DNA of 64,000 bases from positions 2,515,001 to 2,579,000 of the forward strand of contig NZ_CP068047.1 in NCBI RefSeq assembly GCF_016698645.1. The letters run 5' to 3'. A program made the translations under genes and the position numbers. Source of the stretch: Devosia oryziradicis (GTDB lineage Bacteria; Pseudomonadota; Alphaproteobacteria; Rhizobiales; Devosiaceae). This document shows positions 53,237 through 63,390 of the stretch, one piece after another (position 1 is the stretch's first letter; every line of letters begins with the position of its first letter). Below the pieces are notes generated by a model, which searched no databases, was not told where the DNA came from, and saw only the letters and a program-made list of their open reading frames with translations.

Positions 53237-53818
53237 CTTACTCCTTTGTGCCAGCCAACGGGCTGGCAAACCATGTTCCTGGAACCGGCCTGTCCGGTTC
53301 CGCTTCGGTGCGCAGGCGGCAATTGCCGCGCTCCGGTTTTAATCAGCTTGTCCCATGTACGTTGACCGGGAAAGCGGACGTTAAGATTTCGGTAAACTCC
53401 GTTTGTGACCGCATTCAGCCGGGCTCGTGGCGCTCGGGTGGTATTGCCGGGACGGCAATTTTGCAGGCACGTCGTCGTTTCACCGAACAAGGCCACAATC
53501 CATACGCCCGCAGGGGCGCACAGCGGCCTTCAGCTCAGGTACCGGGGAGCGATAAACGTGCAAGCGTGCGGCCGTGCCACGCCACTCACAGACTATCCGC
53601 CCCCAGATGCCTATGCCGTCTCGTTTAGGGTGAGATTGTGGCGACAAACATCGCCAAATCGTTGCCGCAAAGCTGGGTGAAATTGATTCATCATGGCTGT
53701 TGCGGAATCGTCACATCGCCGACGCTTGGTCGCCGATTAGCGCTCTTTGTACCGGCCCTCAGGTTGCCCACGGCGTTTCCACGGGCATACTCGCGCTACC
53801 CAAATGAAGGAGCGAACA
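53237..53818. other. Intergenic region between exoR-like and ABC exporter genes
   Basis: 582 bp with no convincing gene. It holds short hairpins (GCCAGCC...GGCTGGC at 53250-53267; GGAACCGG...CCGGTTCC near 53281-53300) and presumably two divergent promoters. Open frames here, such as one from GTG 53638 into the exporter gene, lack codon bias and a Shine-Dalgarno. A small RNA or long leader is possible; I cannot support one. Confidence 0.5.
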
Positions 53819-53923
53819 ATGAAAACCCTGTCCAACACGAAAGGAGCACATCTTCAACAGGACTTGATTGTTCATGCATTCGGACACTTCCAAACCGGGG
53901 CCGCACAGCAGCGCGAACCGTAA
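53819..53923 (+). CDS. Candidate leader peptide (34 aa) overlapping the ABC exporter start
   Basis: ATG 53819 has an excellent Shine-Dalgarno (AAGGAG, 7 nt spacing), better than any for the exporter. The 34-residue frame MKTLSNTKGAHLQQDLIVHA... ends inside the exporter gene in another reading frame. This layout could couple translation of the exporter to a leader. No family; it may be a chance frame. Confidence 0.35.
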   Translation: MKTLSNTKGAHLQQDLIVHAFGHFQTGAAQQREP

Positions 53924-55724
53924 CCCCCTCTTTCTTCGTCTTCTCGCCCGGCTGATGCCAAGCCGGGACATGAACTCCGCCCGGACCATGTCCAGGGCCC
54001 GGAAGTTCATTGCCTACTACCGCCCCTACATCCCGCTTCTGCTTGCCGATCTTGCATGCGCCGTGTTGGTCGCAGCTGGGGCAATCGCCCTGCCCCTTTG
54101 CGCCAGCTATATCACCGCACGCCTGCCCGAACTGGCTCAGAGCGACAGCGCAATCGTGCAGATCCTGACCATGGGCCTGATCATGGTCGGCGTCTTCATC
54201 GTGCAGTCGCTGGCGACGTTCTTCGTGGACTACCAGGGTCATGTCATGGGCGCGCGCATCGAGGCCGATGTGCGCAAGGAGCTATTCGAACACTGCCAGA
54301 AGCTGTCTTTCGGTTTTTATGACCGGCAGCGCGTCGGTCAGCTGATGAGCCGGATCAGCAATGACTCGCTGTGGCTGGGCGAGCTGTTCCACCATGGACC
54401 CGAAGACATCGCCATCGGCCTGCTCAAGTTCGGCGGCGCGATGACCGTGCTGGCCATTATCGATCCGGTGCTGACAGGGCTGATCGCGCTGTTGGTGCCA
54501 ATCGCGGTTATCTATGCCCGCTATTTCAACCGCCGGATGAATGTGGCGCTCAAGACCAGCAAAGAGCGCATTGCGGCGGTGAACGAGCGGGTGGAGGACG
54601 CCCTGGGTGGCGTTCGCGTCGTGCAGTCCTTCGCCAATGAGGGTGAGGAACTGCGCCGCTTCGAGGTCGAGAACCGGAGCTTCTTCGAAAGCCGCCGGGA
54701 GGGCTATCGCAGCGAGGCGCTGCTGTGGGTCGGCATGGACGGCTTCGCCCAGCTGGTGACCATCATGGTGATCGTGGCCGGGGCCATCCGCATCCTGCAT
54801 GCCGAACTGACGGTTTCCGAGATGCTGACCTTCCTGCTCTGCGTCGGCGTGCTGGTCGATCCGGTGCGACGGCTCGATAACTTCATCCGGCTCTGGCAGG
54901 AGGGCGCGACAGGCTTCGTCCGGGCGATGGAACTTCTGGAAGAGGAGCCGGATATCGCAGACCGACCAGGCGCCGAAGATATTGGCCAAGTCGCCGGCGC
55001 CATCAGCTTCCGGGACGTCAGCTTCAGCTATGGCGAGGGCCAGGAGGCGGTGTTCAACCGGCTTTCGCTCGACATCGAGCCGGGTCAGTTCGTTGCGCTG
55101 GTGGGCTCGTCGGGGGTTGGGAAAAGCACGCTCTGCGCGCTGATCCCACGCTTCTACGAAGTCGACGGCGGCGCAATCACCATCGATGGCAACGATGTTC
55201 GGGACGTTACGCTGGCGTCGCTCCGTCGCAACATCGGGATGGTGCAGCAGGACCTCTACCTGTTCAGCGGAACCGTCGAAGAAAACCTGCGCTATGGCCG
55301 CCCCGAAGCAAGCGACGAGCAGGTTATGGAGGCCGCCAAGGCCGCCAATGCGCATGACTTTATCATGGCCCTGCCACAGGGGTACAAGTCGGATATCGGC
55401 CAGCGTGGTGTGAAGCTATCGGGCGGCCAGAAGCAACGGCTGACCATTGCCCGCGCGTTTCTGAAGAATCCGGCAGTGCTGATCTTCGACGAAGCGACCA
55501 GCGCGCTGGACAACGAGAGTGAGCGGGCCGTGCAGCAGGCGCTGCTGAGCCTGGCCACGGGACGAACGACCATCGTCATCGCGCACCGGCTGTCGACGGT
55601 GCGCCACGCCGATCGCATCCTCGTGCTAACGCCTGATGGCATCGGCGAAGAGGGCACGCATGACGAACTGATGGCGGCCGACGGGCTTTATGCCTGCCTG
55701 CACAGGGTGTCGGCGAGCATCTAG
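53874..55724 (+). CDS. ABC exporter, membrane-ATPase fusion (MsbA/multidrug type)
   Basis: 616 residues. An N-terminal six-helix membrane domain (first helix starting near 50, FIAYYRPYIPLLLADLACAV) and a C-terminal ATPase: Walker A LVGSSGVGKSTLCALIPRF, signature KLSGGQKQRLTIARAFL, Walker B AVLIFDEATSALD, H-loop VIAHRLSTVRH. Homodimeric lipid or drug exporter type; substrate unknown. The start is uncertain: ATG 53874, TTG 53868 (AGGA 6 nt upstream) or ATG 53970. A leader-like ORF overlaps it. Confidence 0.92.
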   Translation: MHSDTSKPGPHSSANRNPLFLRLLARLMPSRDMNSARTMSRARKFIAYYRPYIPLLLADLACAVLVAAGAIALPLCASYITARLPELAQSDSAIVQILTMGLIMVGVFIVQSLATFFVDYQGHVMGARIEADVRKELFEHCQKLSFGFYDRQRVGQLMSRISNDSLWLGELFHHGPEDIAIGLLKFGGAMTVLAIIDPVLTGLIALLVPIAVIYARYFNRRMNVALKTSKERIAAVNERVEDALGGVRVVQSFANEGEELRRFEVENRSFFESRREGYRSEALLWVGMDGFAQLVTIMVIVAGAIRILHAELTVSEMLTFLLCVGVLVDPVRRLDNFIRLWQEGATGFVRAMELLEEEPDIADRPGAEDIGQVAGAISFRDVSFSYGEGQEAVFNRLSLDIEPGQFVALVGSSGVGKSTLCALIPRFYEVDGGAITIDGNDVRDVTLASLRRNIGMVQQDLYLFSGTVEENLRYGRPEASDEQVMEAAKAANAHDFIMALPQGYKSDIGQRGVKLSGGQKQRLTIARAFLKNPAVLIFDEATSALDNESERAVQQALLSLATGRTTIVIAHRLSTVRHADRILVLTPDGIGEEGTHDELMAADGLYACLHRVSASI

Positions 55725-55741
55725 GGCCAACGCGGCCGCCG

Positions 55742-56752
55742 CTAAAGCCAGCGGCGGCCGCGCATCCACCAGATGATGCCGAGCGACAGCACGAACAGGG
55801 CCGCGCAGACGGCCCAGAAAGCGTGCGGGTTATCGGAGAATGGAATGCCGGCGACGTTCATGCCCAGGGCGCCGGTCAGCAGCGTCAGAGGCATGAAGAC
55901 AACGGTGACGGCGGCGAGGATGAGCATGGTCCGGTTCATCTGCTCGGACCGGGCATCGATGATCTGTTCATGCACCAGCACGGCGCGTTCCGACAGCGCC
56001 TGCAACTCGTCACCCAGGCGAGCCGAACGGGCCGATGCTTCGCGCAGCCGCAGCCGGTCGCGCGCGGTGAAGTGGCTGAGATCTTCGATTTCAAGCGTAT
56101 TGAGCACGTCGCGCTGCGGCCAGACGATGCGGCGGAAGCTGATGAGATTGCGACGCAATTCGGCCAGGCGATTGTTCGCCTTGGTATTGTTCTGAACGAT
56201 CAGGGCTTCCTCGATATCATCGAGCCGATCGCCCAGCATCTCGATGAGCGGCTCGAGCCGATCAGCCGCACGCAGACCCAGCCGCGCCACCAAGTCGGCA
56301 GGCGTCACCGGTGCATGATGGGAGGCTACCCATTTGTTGAGGCCGAGGAAGTCGAGGATGTTGAGCTCGGACGCGATGATGACGCGGCCCTTTTCGATCC
56401 ACAGCGTCAGCAATTGCCGGCCGATATCGTGCGGCTCCGCCCCTGGCCGAGCGACCCGCATGACCACCATGGCGCGATCCTCGATGACGGTGCAGCGCGA
56501 TCGCGAACTGGGAACCGTCAGCAGATCGGCGTTGAACTCGCCCAGCTCCTGCTTGAGCCAGACCTTGAATTCGGGTGCCTTGGAGTTGCCGCAGACCAGC
56601 TTGAAGCCGCGGGCGGGCACCTTGGGCTCTTCGGCCGATGGCTCGTGCCTGACAACCCCGCCCTTACCGTCGAACACCAGCACCGCGCCAACCCCGACCA
56701 TGCCATTGGCGACGTGGCGGGCGGGTGGTTCGCGCGGGATGGTGTCGTCCAT
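55742..56752 (-). CDS. CorA/ZntB-type divalent metal transporter
   Basis: 336 residues. A large cytoplasmic N-terminal domain with a long coiled segment (LEPLIEMLGDRLDDIEEALI to about residue 270) and two C-terminal helices with the signature GALGMNVAGIP (GMN-type) at about 292-302; the C-terminus is RGRRWL. Lacking a clear Mg-specific DIPT-type loop, it is closer to ZntB, a zinc-linked member, than to CorA. Convergent with the ABC exporter gene and 5 bp downstream of valS. Confidence 0.88.
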   Translation of the reverse strand: MDDTIPREPPARHVANGMVGVGAVLVFDGKGGVVRHEPSAEEPKVPARGFKLVCGNSKAPEFKVWLKQELGEFNADLLTVPSSRSRCTVIEDRAMVVMRVARPGAEPHDIGRQLLTLWIEKGRVIIASELNILDFLGLNKWVASHHAPVTPADLVARLGLRAADRLEPLIEMLGDRLDDIEEALIVQNNTKANNRLAELRRNLISFRRIVWPQRDVLNTLEIEDLSHFTARDRLRLREASARSARLGDELQALSERAVLVHEQIIDARSEQMNRTMLILAAVTVVFMPLTLLTGALGMNVAGIPFSDNPHAFWAVCAALFVLSLGIIWWMRGRRWL

Positions 56753-56757
56753 AACGC

Positions 56758-59517
56758 CTAGCTCAAACGCTTGAGTGCTTCAGCGATGTGATGGCGCCGT
56801 TCGATGGCAGCTTCACGACGGGACTTCTGTTCCTCGATGACTTCCTCGGGTGCCTTGGCGACGAACTGCTCGTTGCCGAGCTTCTTGTCGATCTGGGCGA
56901 CCTCGGCATCGAGCTTGACGACTTCCTTTTCGAGGCGCGCCTTTTCAACGGCAATGTCGATGAAACCGGCAAGCGGCAGGGCCCAGGTGGCCTCGCCGAC
57001 AACGAACTGGGCCGATTCACCCGGCACCGTCGACTGCGGCGAGATTTCCTCGAGGCGAGCCAGGCGAGTGATCAGCGAGGTGCCGGCGACGAGGCGGCGC
57101 AGCGTCTCCTCGCCTGCCCCGACAACGACCAGCGGCAGCTTGGCCCCGGCGGGCACGTTCATTTCCGAGCGCACCGAGCGGACGTTGGTGATGACGTCGA
57201 TCAGCCAAGTCAGCTCGGCATCGGCCTCGGAATCTTCTAGGCCGGACAGATCGGGCCAATCGGTCAAGATGAGCATGTTCTGGCGCGGGGCACCGAACTT
57301 GCCGGTCTCGGCCCACAGCTCCTCGGTGACGAAGGGCATAAAGGGGTGAAGGATGGTGAGGATCTGGTCGAGCGCCCAAGCCGCGGTGGCGCGGGTCTCG
57401 GCCTTGGCGGCTTCGTCGTCCCCCATGAAGACGGGCTTGGCGAATTCGACATACCAGTCACAGAACGTGCCCCAGACGAAGTCGTAGGCGCTGTTGGCGG
57501 CTTCGTTGAACTTATAGTCGACAATGCCCTGGGTAACGGCAGCGGCGCCGCGCGCGGTGGCGCCGACGATCCAGCGATTGAGCGGCAGCTTGTTGGCCTT
57601 GGGGTCATATCCCTCGACGCGGCGGCACTCGTTCATTTCGAGGAAGCGCGCGGCATTCCAGATCTTGGTGACGAAGTTGCGGTAGCCCTCGACGCGCTGC
57701 AGCGAGAGCTTGAGATCGCGGCCCTGAGCGGCCATGGCGGCCAGGGTGAAGCGGGTGGCGTCGGCGCCGTACTGATCGATGAGCTCGAGCGGGTCGATGA
57801 CGTTGCCCTTGGTCTTGCTCATCTTCTGGCCCTTCTCGTCGCGGACCAGCGCATGCATATAGACCGTGTGGAACGGCTCTTCATCCAGGAATTCAAGACC
57901 CATCATCATCATTCTGGCAACCCAGAAGAAAATGATATCAAAGCCCGTGACGAGAACGTCGGTGGGATAGTAGCGGCGCAGTTCGGCGGTGTCGTCCGGC
58001 CAACCGAGGGTTGAGAACGGCCAGAGGGCCGAGGAGAACCATGTGTCGAGCACGTCTTCGTCGCGCTTGAGGGCAACGGGCTTGCCGTAGTGCGCGGTGG
58101 CGAGCGCCTGGGCCTCGGCCTCGTTGTGCGCAACGAAGGCTTCGTTGTCCGGACCGTACCAGGCAGGAATCTGGTGGCCCCACCAGAGCTGGCGCGAAAT
58201 GCACCAGGGCTTGATGTTTTCGAGCCAGGCAAAATAGGTGTTTTCGTACTGCTGGGGCACGAACCTGGTGCGCCCTTCGCGGACGGACGCGAGTGCGGGC
58301 TGGGCCAGCACATCGGCCTTGACCCACCACTGGTCGGTCAGGAAGGGCTCGATGACGACGAGTTTGGACTTCTCGTCATGCGGCACCATGATCTTCTTGT
58401 CCTCGATGTGATCGAGGCCTCGCGCAGGGTTCTCCTCGGCCAACGCTGTCAGCTTGGAGACAATGGCCTTGCGGGCGGCAAAACGGTCGAGGCCGCGCAG
58501 TTCTGCGGGCACGAAGTCAGCCGAGATGATTGAGCCATTCGTCGTGAAGACGTTGATCTGCTCGAGATTGTTGCGGACGCCGACTTCAAAGTCGTTGAAG
58601 TCATGCGCCGGGGTAATCTTGACCGCGCCAGTGCCGAGCGCCGGATCAGCGTACTCGTCGGCCACGATCGGAATGCGGCGGCCGACCAGCGGCAGCTCAA
58701 CGAACTTGCCGACAAGGCCCTTGTAGCGCTCGTCATCGGGGTGAACGGCAACACCGCTATCGCCCAGCATGGTTTCGGGGCGAGTGGTGGCTACGATAAT
58801 GTAGTCGCGGGTTTCCCACTCGGTAGGCTTGCCGTCCTCGTCATGGGCGATGGGGAACTGGTAAGTGACGCCATCGGCCAGAGGATAGCGCAGGTGCCAC
58901 ATGTGGCCCTTGATCTCGATATTCTCGACTTCGAGGTCGGAAATCGCGGTTTCCAGCCCCGGATGCCAGTTGACCAGGCGCTTGGCACGATAGATCAGGC
59001 CGCGCTTGTGCAGCTCGACGAAGACCTTGGTGACGGCGCGGACCATCTGGTCGTCGGGGACACCGTTTTCGCCCATCGTGAAGCGCTCGCGACTGAAATC
59101 GGCTGAAGCGCCCAGGCGCTTGAGCTGGTTCATGATCGTGCCGCCGCTCTCGGCCTTCCATTCCCAGATGCGCTCGACGAACTTCTCGCGGCCCATTTCG
59201 CGGCGGCCGGGCTGCTGGCGTTCCATCAGCTGGCGCTCGACGATCATCTGGGTGGCGATGCCGGCATGGTCGGTGCCCGGCTGCCACAACACATCCTTGC
59301 GCAACATGCGATTGAAGCGGACCAAAATGTCCTGGATCGTATTGTTTAGCGCGTGGCCGATATGGAGTGAGCCGGTGACGTTGGGCGGCGGGATGACGAT
59401 GGTGAAGGTCTCGGCCCCGGCAGGCGCCCCTGCCCCGGCGGCAAAGGCGTTCGCCTTGAGCCAGTCGGCATAAACGCGGCCCTCGACGGCCGAAGGCTCA
59501 TAGGACTTTTCAAGCAT
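56758..59517 (-). CDS. valS: Valyl-tRNA synthetase
   Basis: 919 residues, class I. HIGH motif in [19 protein letters not shown] at about 45-63, connective-peptide editing domain in the middle ([19 protein letters not shown]), KMSKS motif [16 protein letters not shown] near 560, anticodon-binding domain and a C-terminal coiled coil ([20 protein letters not shown]) that contacts tRNA. Part of the conserved PIMT-tolC-popZ-valS block, though a 556-bp gap with a repeat separates it from popZ. Confidence 0.98.
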   Translation of the reverse strand: MLEKSYEPSAVEGRVYADWLKANAFAAGAGAPAGAETFTIVIPPPNVTGSLHIGHALNNTIQDILVRFNRMLRKDVLWQPGTDHAGIATQMIVERQLMERQQPGRREMGREKFVERIWEWKAESGGTIMNQLKRLGASADFSRERFTMGENGVPDDQMVRAVTKVFVELHKRGLIYRAKRLVNWHPGLETAISDLEVENIEIKGHMWHLRYPLADGVTYQFPIAHDEDGKPTEWETRDYIIVATTRPETMLGDSGVAVHPDDERYKGLVGKFVELPLVGRRIPIVADEYADPALGTGAVKITPAHDFNDFEVGVRNNLEQINVFTTNGSIISADFVPAELRGLDRFAARKAIVSKLTALAEENPARGLDHIEDKKIMVPHDEKSKLVVIEPFLTDQWWVKADVLAQPALASVREGRTRFVPQQYENTYFAWLENIKPWCISRQLWWGHQIPAWYGPDNEAFVAHNEAEAQALATAHYGKPVALKRDEDVLDTWFSSALWPFSTLGWPDDTAELRRYYPTDVLVTGFDIIFFWVARMMMMGLEFLDEEPFHTVYMHALVRDEKGQKMSKTKGNVIDPLELIDQYGADATRFTLAAMAAQGRDLKLSLQRVEGYRNFVTKIWNAARFLEMNECRRVEGYDPKANKLPLNRWIVGATARGAAAVTQGIVDYKFNEAANSAYDFVWGTFCDWYVEFAKPVFMGDDEAAKAETRATAAWALDQILTILHPFMPFVTEELWAETGKFGAPRQNMLILTDWPDLSGLEDSEADAELTWLIDVITNVRSVRSEMNVPAGAKLPLVVVGAGEETLRRLVAGTSLITRLARLEEISPQSTVPGESAQFVVGEATWALPLAGFIDIAVEKARLEKEVVKLDAEVAQIDKKLGNEQFVAKAPEEVIEEQKSRREAAIERRHHIAEALKRLS

Positions 59518-59653
59518 TGGTCACTCGCAACAGCAGCGACCCGCCAAAGCAGGCTCCTTGGTAGAGGAGACTGGGCGGGCCGGACGAACAGGTTGGCAGA
59601 CTTCAAGCAAATGCGGGGTGCGGGGTCAACAGGTAGGTGAACGAGCGGAAGCG

Positions 59654-60002
59654 CCGCCTGGATCGCGGTTATCGGGTCCGCGCCGGGACGGCGGCCGATG
59701 AGCAGCGATGGCGAGACCGCGGTCTCGGCGTAGTACAATGTGAAGAGCCCGAAGTCTCGCCATCGCGCCGGGACTTTTCGCACACGCATCGAGCAGCCAC
59801 CCATCATTCTGGGATTGAGCGCGGCAGCGCGGGCGGAGCTGTGATGCCCCGCATATTCTGGACTGCCGTTCCGGCTGGTGGTCAGCATCCATGCGGGAGC
59901 AAGGCGACCCCTGCTCCACCGGCCATCCCAACGTAGATCGCCCGTCATGACCGGGCTCTGCCGTTGGCGATGGGCGGAGGATACGGGCCGCGGGGATAAC
60001 TT
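59654..60002 (+). repeat. Dispersed intergenic repeat, copy B
   Basis: Plus-strand counterpart of copy A (26451-26728). Both start with the identical 17-mer CCGCCTGGATCGCGGTT and end with GCGGGGATAA; between lie conserved blocks such as CGTCATGACCGG-GCTCTGCCGT and CGGAGGAT separated by variable spacers. It occupies most of the 556-bp valS-popZ gap (59518-60073), where no gene is supported. A probable member of a MITE-like family. Confidence 0.75.
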
Positions 60003-60073
60003 TCTTGCCTGCCAACAGAATGGCGCCCTGCCCGAGGGCAAGGCCGGGCACCGACGCTGACTTCGCGCGGCTG

Positions 60074-60832
60074 CTACTCGCCGCGGGAGATGCGGGAGAT
60101 TTCGCGCTCGACCATGCGCTCGACGACTGAGGGCAGGTTTTCGTCCAGCCATTCCTTGAGCATGGGACGAAGCATGTCGCGCATCAGCGATTCGATGGTA
60201 GCGCCGGTATTGCCCAGCCCGAGGCCATTGAGCTTGGTGATGGAGCTGCGCACGGCGGCCTGCGTCGCAGGCTCCAGCAGCTGCTCGGCCATGTCGCTGG
60301 ACAAGGTCGGATCCGGCAATGGCGCGGCCTGGGCGACGCTGGGCTGCGGACGCGAGGCCGGCTGCGGCGCCGCCTGCCTGGGTGCCGGCTCTGGTTCCGG
60401 AGCAGGCTGGGGCTTGAGGGCCGCGGCCATCGGCGCCGGATCGAAGGATGGCAGCTCCTCGTCTTCGTCCGAGGCGGCCATGTCGAAGGTAATGTCGTCG
60501 GGGTCAACCAGTTGCGGCACCGAAGCTGTCGGCTCGTCGGCTGCGGTGTCAGCCAGGATGGAGTCGAAACTGAACCCGCCCACATCGTCATCTGCCTGAT
60601 CGACTATCTGGCTGGCCGACAGCGCCAATGGCTCGATGTCATCGAGCATATCGCTCAAATCCTTGTCGAGGGAGTCGGTCATCGGACGGGCGGGTGTTGC
60701 CTGCATCGGCGGCGGCGCCGCCTGGATGGTCGGCCGGCGCGGCACCCCGGCAGCATCGTCATCGGCAATGATCTGCCGGATGGACGACAGGATTTCGTCC
60801 ATCGATGGTTCTTTGGGAGCCGGCTTGTTCAT
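60074..60832 (-). CDS. popZ: PopZ-like polar organising protein (DUF2497)
   Basis: 252 residues. The N-terminal helix KEPSMDEILSSIRQIIADDD (about 7-26), an acidic/proline-rich disordered middle (about 30-185), and the C-terminal helical oligomerisation region with LRPMLKEWLDENLPSVVERM and REISRISRGE. This is the PopZ/DUF2497 layout; PopZ forms a polar microdomain that anchors the ParB-bound origin and recruits signalling proteins. It lies between tolC and valS, a conserved place in Rhizobiales. Confidence 0.92.
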   Translation of the reverse strand: MNKPAPKEPSMDEILSSIRQIIADDDAAGVPRRPTIQAAPPPMQATPARPMTDSLDKDLSDMLDDIEPLALSASQIVDQADDDVGGFSFDSILADTAADEPTASVPQLVDPDDITFDMAASDEDEELPSFDPAPMAAALKPQPAPEPEPAPRQAAPQPASRPQPSVAQAAPLPDPTLSSDMAEQLLEPATQAAVRSSITKLNGLGLGNTGATIESLMRDMLRPMLKEWLDENLPSVVERMVEREISRISRGE

Positions 60833-61085
60833 CGGTGCCTCTTACTCATGCGCGCCCGAACCAGTTCCGCGGCCTCCGCCAAAGCGACCAATCTGATTCG
60901 TCTAGATCACCTTAACGCCAGCGGCCCCAATTAGGAATCGTCGCAGCGGGTCGCAAGCCCGTTTCCACTAAAACTTGTGGCCGGGCATGACCCGACCACC
61001 AAGTCTCGATTCAATCTGGAAGCAAGGCATTGCCGAAGCGCGAAGGCGACAGACGCAGTTTGCCGAAAACCTGCGCGGCCGCCGG

Positions 61086-62465
61086 TCACTCGGCGACGGT
61101 GCGCAATTCCTGCCACACGTCGTCGACGGCCTGGTTATAGCGGACGGCAGACTTGACTTCGACGGCGAGGCCAAGATCGGTCGCGGTCAGGCGCCCCATG
61201 GCCGCAAGCAGCGAGAATGTCGCGATGACCTTGTTGGTCGACGCATTGATGAGCCCCTCGCGGGCGGTGGTCAGTTCCGCCTGGGCGTTGAGCACGTCGA
61301 GGGTCGTGCGGGTGCCCAGGTCGCGCTCCTGGATAACGCCATCCAACACCGTGCGGCCCGCGGCCACGGCGGAGTTTGCCGCGGAAATCTGTGCGTCGGC
61401 ACTCTGGATGCCGGCCCAGGCGGAAATAACCGCTTCGCGGATCTGGTCATAGGCGGACATGGCGTCCACTTCGGACTTGATCTGCTCGATATTGGCCTTG
61501 CGCACATTGGCGCCGATGGCGCCGCCGGCATAGAGCGGCACGGTGATCTGGAAACCGACCCGGCCGCTGAGCCCCTGGCCGCCGGCAACCGTGTTGTAGC
61601 CGGTGCCTACTTCGCCCGAGACCGTCGCCGTCGGGCCGAAAGCGGCCTGAGCGGCGTCAGTGCCTGCCTGGGCGGCACGAATGGCCGCCTTGGAAAGCAG
61701 AATTGCCGGGTGCCCGACCTCGGCCTCCGAGATTGCGGCCTGGAGGCTCGAGGGAATGAGCCGGCCGAAATTATGCGAGGAATCGAGATTCTGCGGGGCC
61801 GCACCAACATAGCGCTGGAAGGTGGCTTGGCTGATTTCGAGGCTGCTCAGGGCAGCGCGGTAGGCAGCGTCGCCCTGCGCCAGGCGGGCTTCGGCCTGCG
61901 CGACATCAATGCGCGTGCCCTCGCCCACGTCGAGGCGATCGCGCGCCGACTGCAGCTGGGCCTGGAAGAAATTGACGTTTTCCTGGCGCAGCGCGACCAG
62001 CTGGCGGCCGCTCAGCACCGACATATAGGCCTGGACCACGGCCAGCAGCACGTTCTGCTCGGTGTTGCGGATCTGGTATTCGGCGACTTCCGCGCCCGCC
62101 CGGGCAGCCTCGATCTGCGCCTCGGTGCGGAAATTGTCGAACACGGTCTGGTTGTAGGAGAGACCGGCCGTGTAGGTCTGGCTGCTGGAAAAATTGCCGT
62201 CGGGATTGCCCAGCGATGGCTGCCCGGCAGACCAGGAATAGTTGCCGCCAATGGCAGCACCAATTGTAGGTCGCTTGCCGGACTGCGCCAGGGCGACATT
62301 CTCGGCTGCCGACTTGGCACTCAGCAACGCCGCCTGCAAATCGGGAGCATGGTCGTAGGCAATGGTCAGCGCCTGGGCGATCGACTGCGCCTGGGCACCG
62401 CCCACCGACGCGGCGGCCAAAATCAATGCCAGCCCACTGGCGACCAAATTAACGCGAAAACCCAT
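61086..62465 (-). CDS. tolC: TolC-family outer membrane channel
   Basis: 459 residues with a signal peptide (cut after GGAQA). The two-fold repeat of outer-membrane-factor helices is visible: QALTIAYDHAPDLQAALLSA early in repeat 1 and SEAEVGHPAILLSKAAIRAA in repeat 2, with YNQTVFDNFRTEAQIEAARA as strand-helix junction. It provides the outer-membrane duct for type I secretion and RND/ABC efflux. It is 132 bp downstream of the PIMT-like gene and 253 bp upstream of popZ. Confidence 0.93.
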   Translation of the reverse strand: MGFRVNLVASGLALILAAASVGGAQAQSIAQALTIAYDHAPDLQAALLSAKSAAENVALAQSGKRPTIGAAIGGNYSWSAGQPSLGNPDGNFSSSQTYTAGLSYNQTVFDNFRTEAQIEAARAGAEVAEYQIRNTEQNVLLAVVQAYMSVLSGRQLVALRQENVNFFQAQLQSARDRLDVGEGTRIDVAQAEARLAQGDAAYRAALSSLEISQATFQRYVGAAPQNLDSSHNFGRLIPSSLQAAISEAEVGHPAILLSKAAIRAAQAGTDAAQAAFGPTATVSGEVGTGYNTVAGGQGLSGRVGFQITVPLYAGGAIGANVRKANIEQIKSEVDAMSAYDQIREAVISAWAGIQSADAQISAANSAVAAGRTVLDGVIQERDLGTRTTLDVLNAQAELTTAREGLINASTNKVIATFSLLAAMGRLTATDLGLAVEVKSAVRYNQAVDDVWQELRTVAE

Positions 62466-62597
62466 GCCCGCCTCCGACGACCCCTAAACACTATGCGCGG
62501 CACATGGGGTGCACAACCTGCCGCGACAATCCCTACCAAGTCTTAATGTGCGATTGGCCCGCCCCAGTGCCCGATGGGCAACACGGCAGCCAGCACG

Positions 62598-63239
62598 CTA
62601 AAACACGAATTCCTCGTCCTTCGGCTGCGCCAGTGGCGGCAGAAAAGCGTTGAATTCGGCACGCGCGGTGACGCCGCGCGCAGATCTTACATATAGATGC
62701 GCGACCGATACCGCGCCGTTTCGAACCAGCGCGACCAGCCGCCCGCCTTCGTTCAGCAGCGCCAGGAACGCGTCCGGCACGCTGTCGAGCGCACCCTGGA
62801 CGACAACAACATCGAAGCGGGCATTGCCCAGGCGATCGATATCGCCGACGACGATCTGGGCATTGCCCAGGTGCAGGGTGGCGAGGTTTGCGGCGGCGGC
62901 GGCCGCCAGGGTCGCATCGGGCTCAAGCCCGGTAGCCGTCGCCGCCAGCCCGGCCATGACCGCAGTCGAATAGCCGGTGGCCGCACCGATATCGAGGACG
63001 CTGTCGCCCGGCTTGATTTCGGCCAGCATGAGCAGCTTGCCCAAGGTGGCAGGCGCGGCCATGAAGCGGCGGCCGAGCCACTGGATATCGTCGACATAGG
63101 CCACGTCCCGGCGGCCGGCAGCGACGAATTCCTCGCGCGGGACAGCGCGCATGCGCGCCAGAATCGACGCATCGGTGACCCCGCCGGCGCGAAGCTGGCT
63201 CTCCACCATATGCGCGCGTGCACGCTCGAAATCGACCAT
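62598..63239 (-). CDS. Protein-L-isoaspartate O-methyltransferase-like protein
   Basis: 213 residues, PIMT-like SAM methyltransferase: MVDFERARAHMVESQLRAGG at the N-terminus, FVAAGRRDVAYVDD, the SAM-binding VLDIGAATGYSTAVMAGLAA at about 88-107 and FDVVVVQGAL. The substrate motif differs from E. coli Pcm (here GRRFMAAPATLGKLL replaces the usual GQTISQP-type block), so repair of isoaspartate is not certain. ATG 63239 gives family length; the frame extends 21 codons upstream. It precedes tolC, as in other rhizobia. Confidence 0.85.
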   Translation of the reverse strand: MVDFERARAHMVESQLRAGGVTDASILARMRAVPREEFVAAGRRDVAYVDDIQWLGRRFMAAPATLGKLLMLAEIKPGDSVLDIGAATGYSTAVMAGLAATATGLEPDATLAAAAAANLATLHLGNAQIVVGDIDRLGNARFDVVVVQGALDSVPDAFLALLNEGGRLVALVRNGAVSVAHLYVRSARGVTARAEFNAFLPPLAQPKDEEFVF

Positions 63240-63390
63240 AGAGAATTGCCCGCCCCGGGTGAATTCATATGACGGACGTGAATATAGTCGGTGCCCCGGC
63301 ATGGCAAGAGGCGTGGTCGTTTATCGGAGGATATCGCGGCGCATGAGGCCCATGCACTTTCGCGGACCGGCGTTTTGAGCCACCCAAAAG

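Noticed and set aside
53638..53955. 105-residue frame from GTG 53638 before the ABC exporter
   Set aside because: No good ribosome-binding site, ordinary noncoding composition, and overlap with the start of the exporter in a different frame.
59346..60152. 268-residue minus-strand frame across the valS-popZ gap
   Set aside because: Overlaps the ends of both real genes and the dispersed repeat; composition is Arg/Ser/Pro-rich with no recognisable domain. Could be read as a degraded gene, but repeat similarity explains it better.
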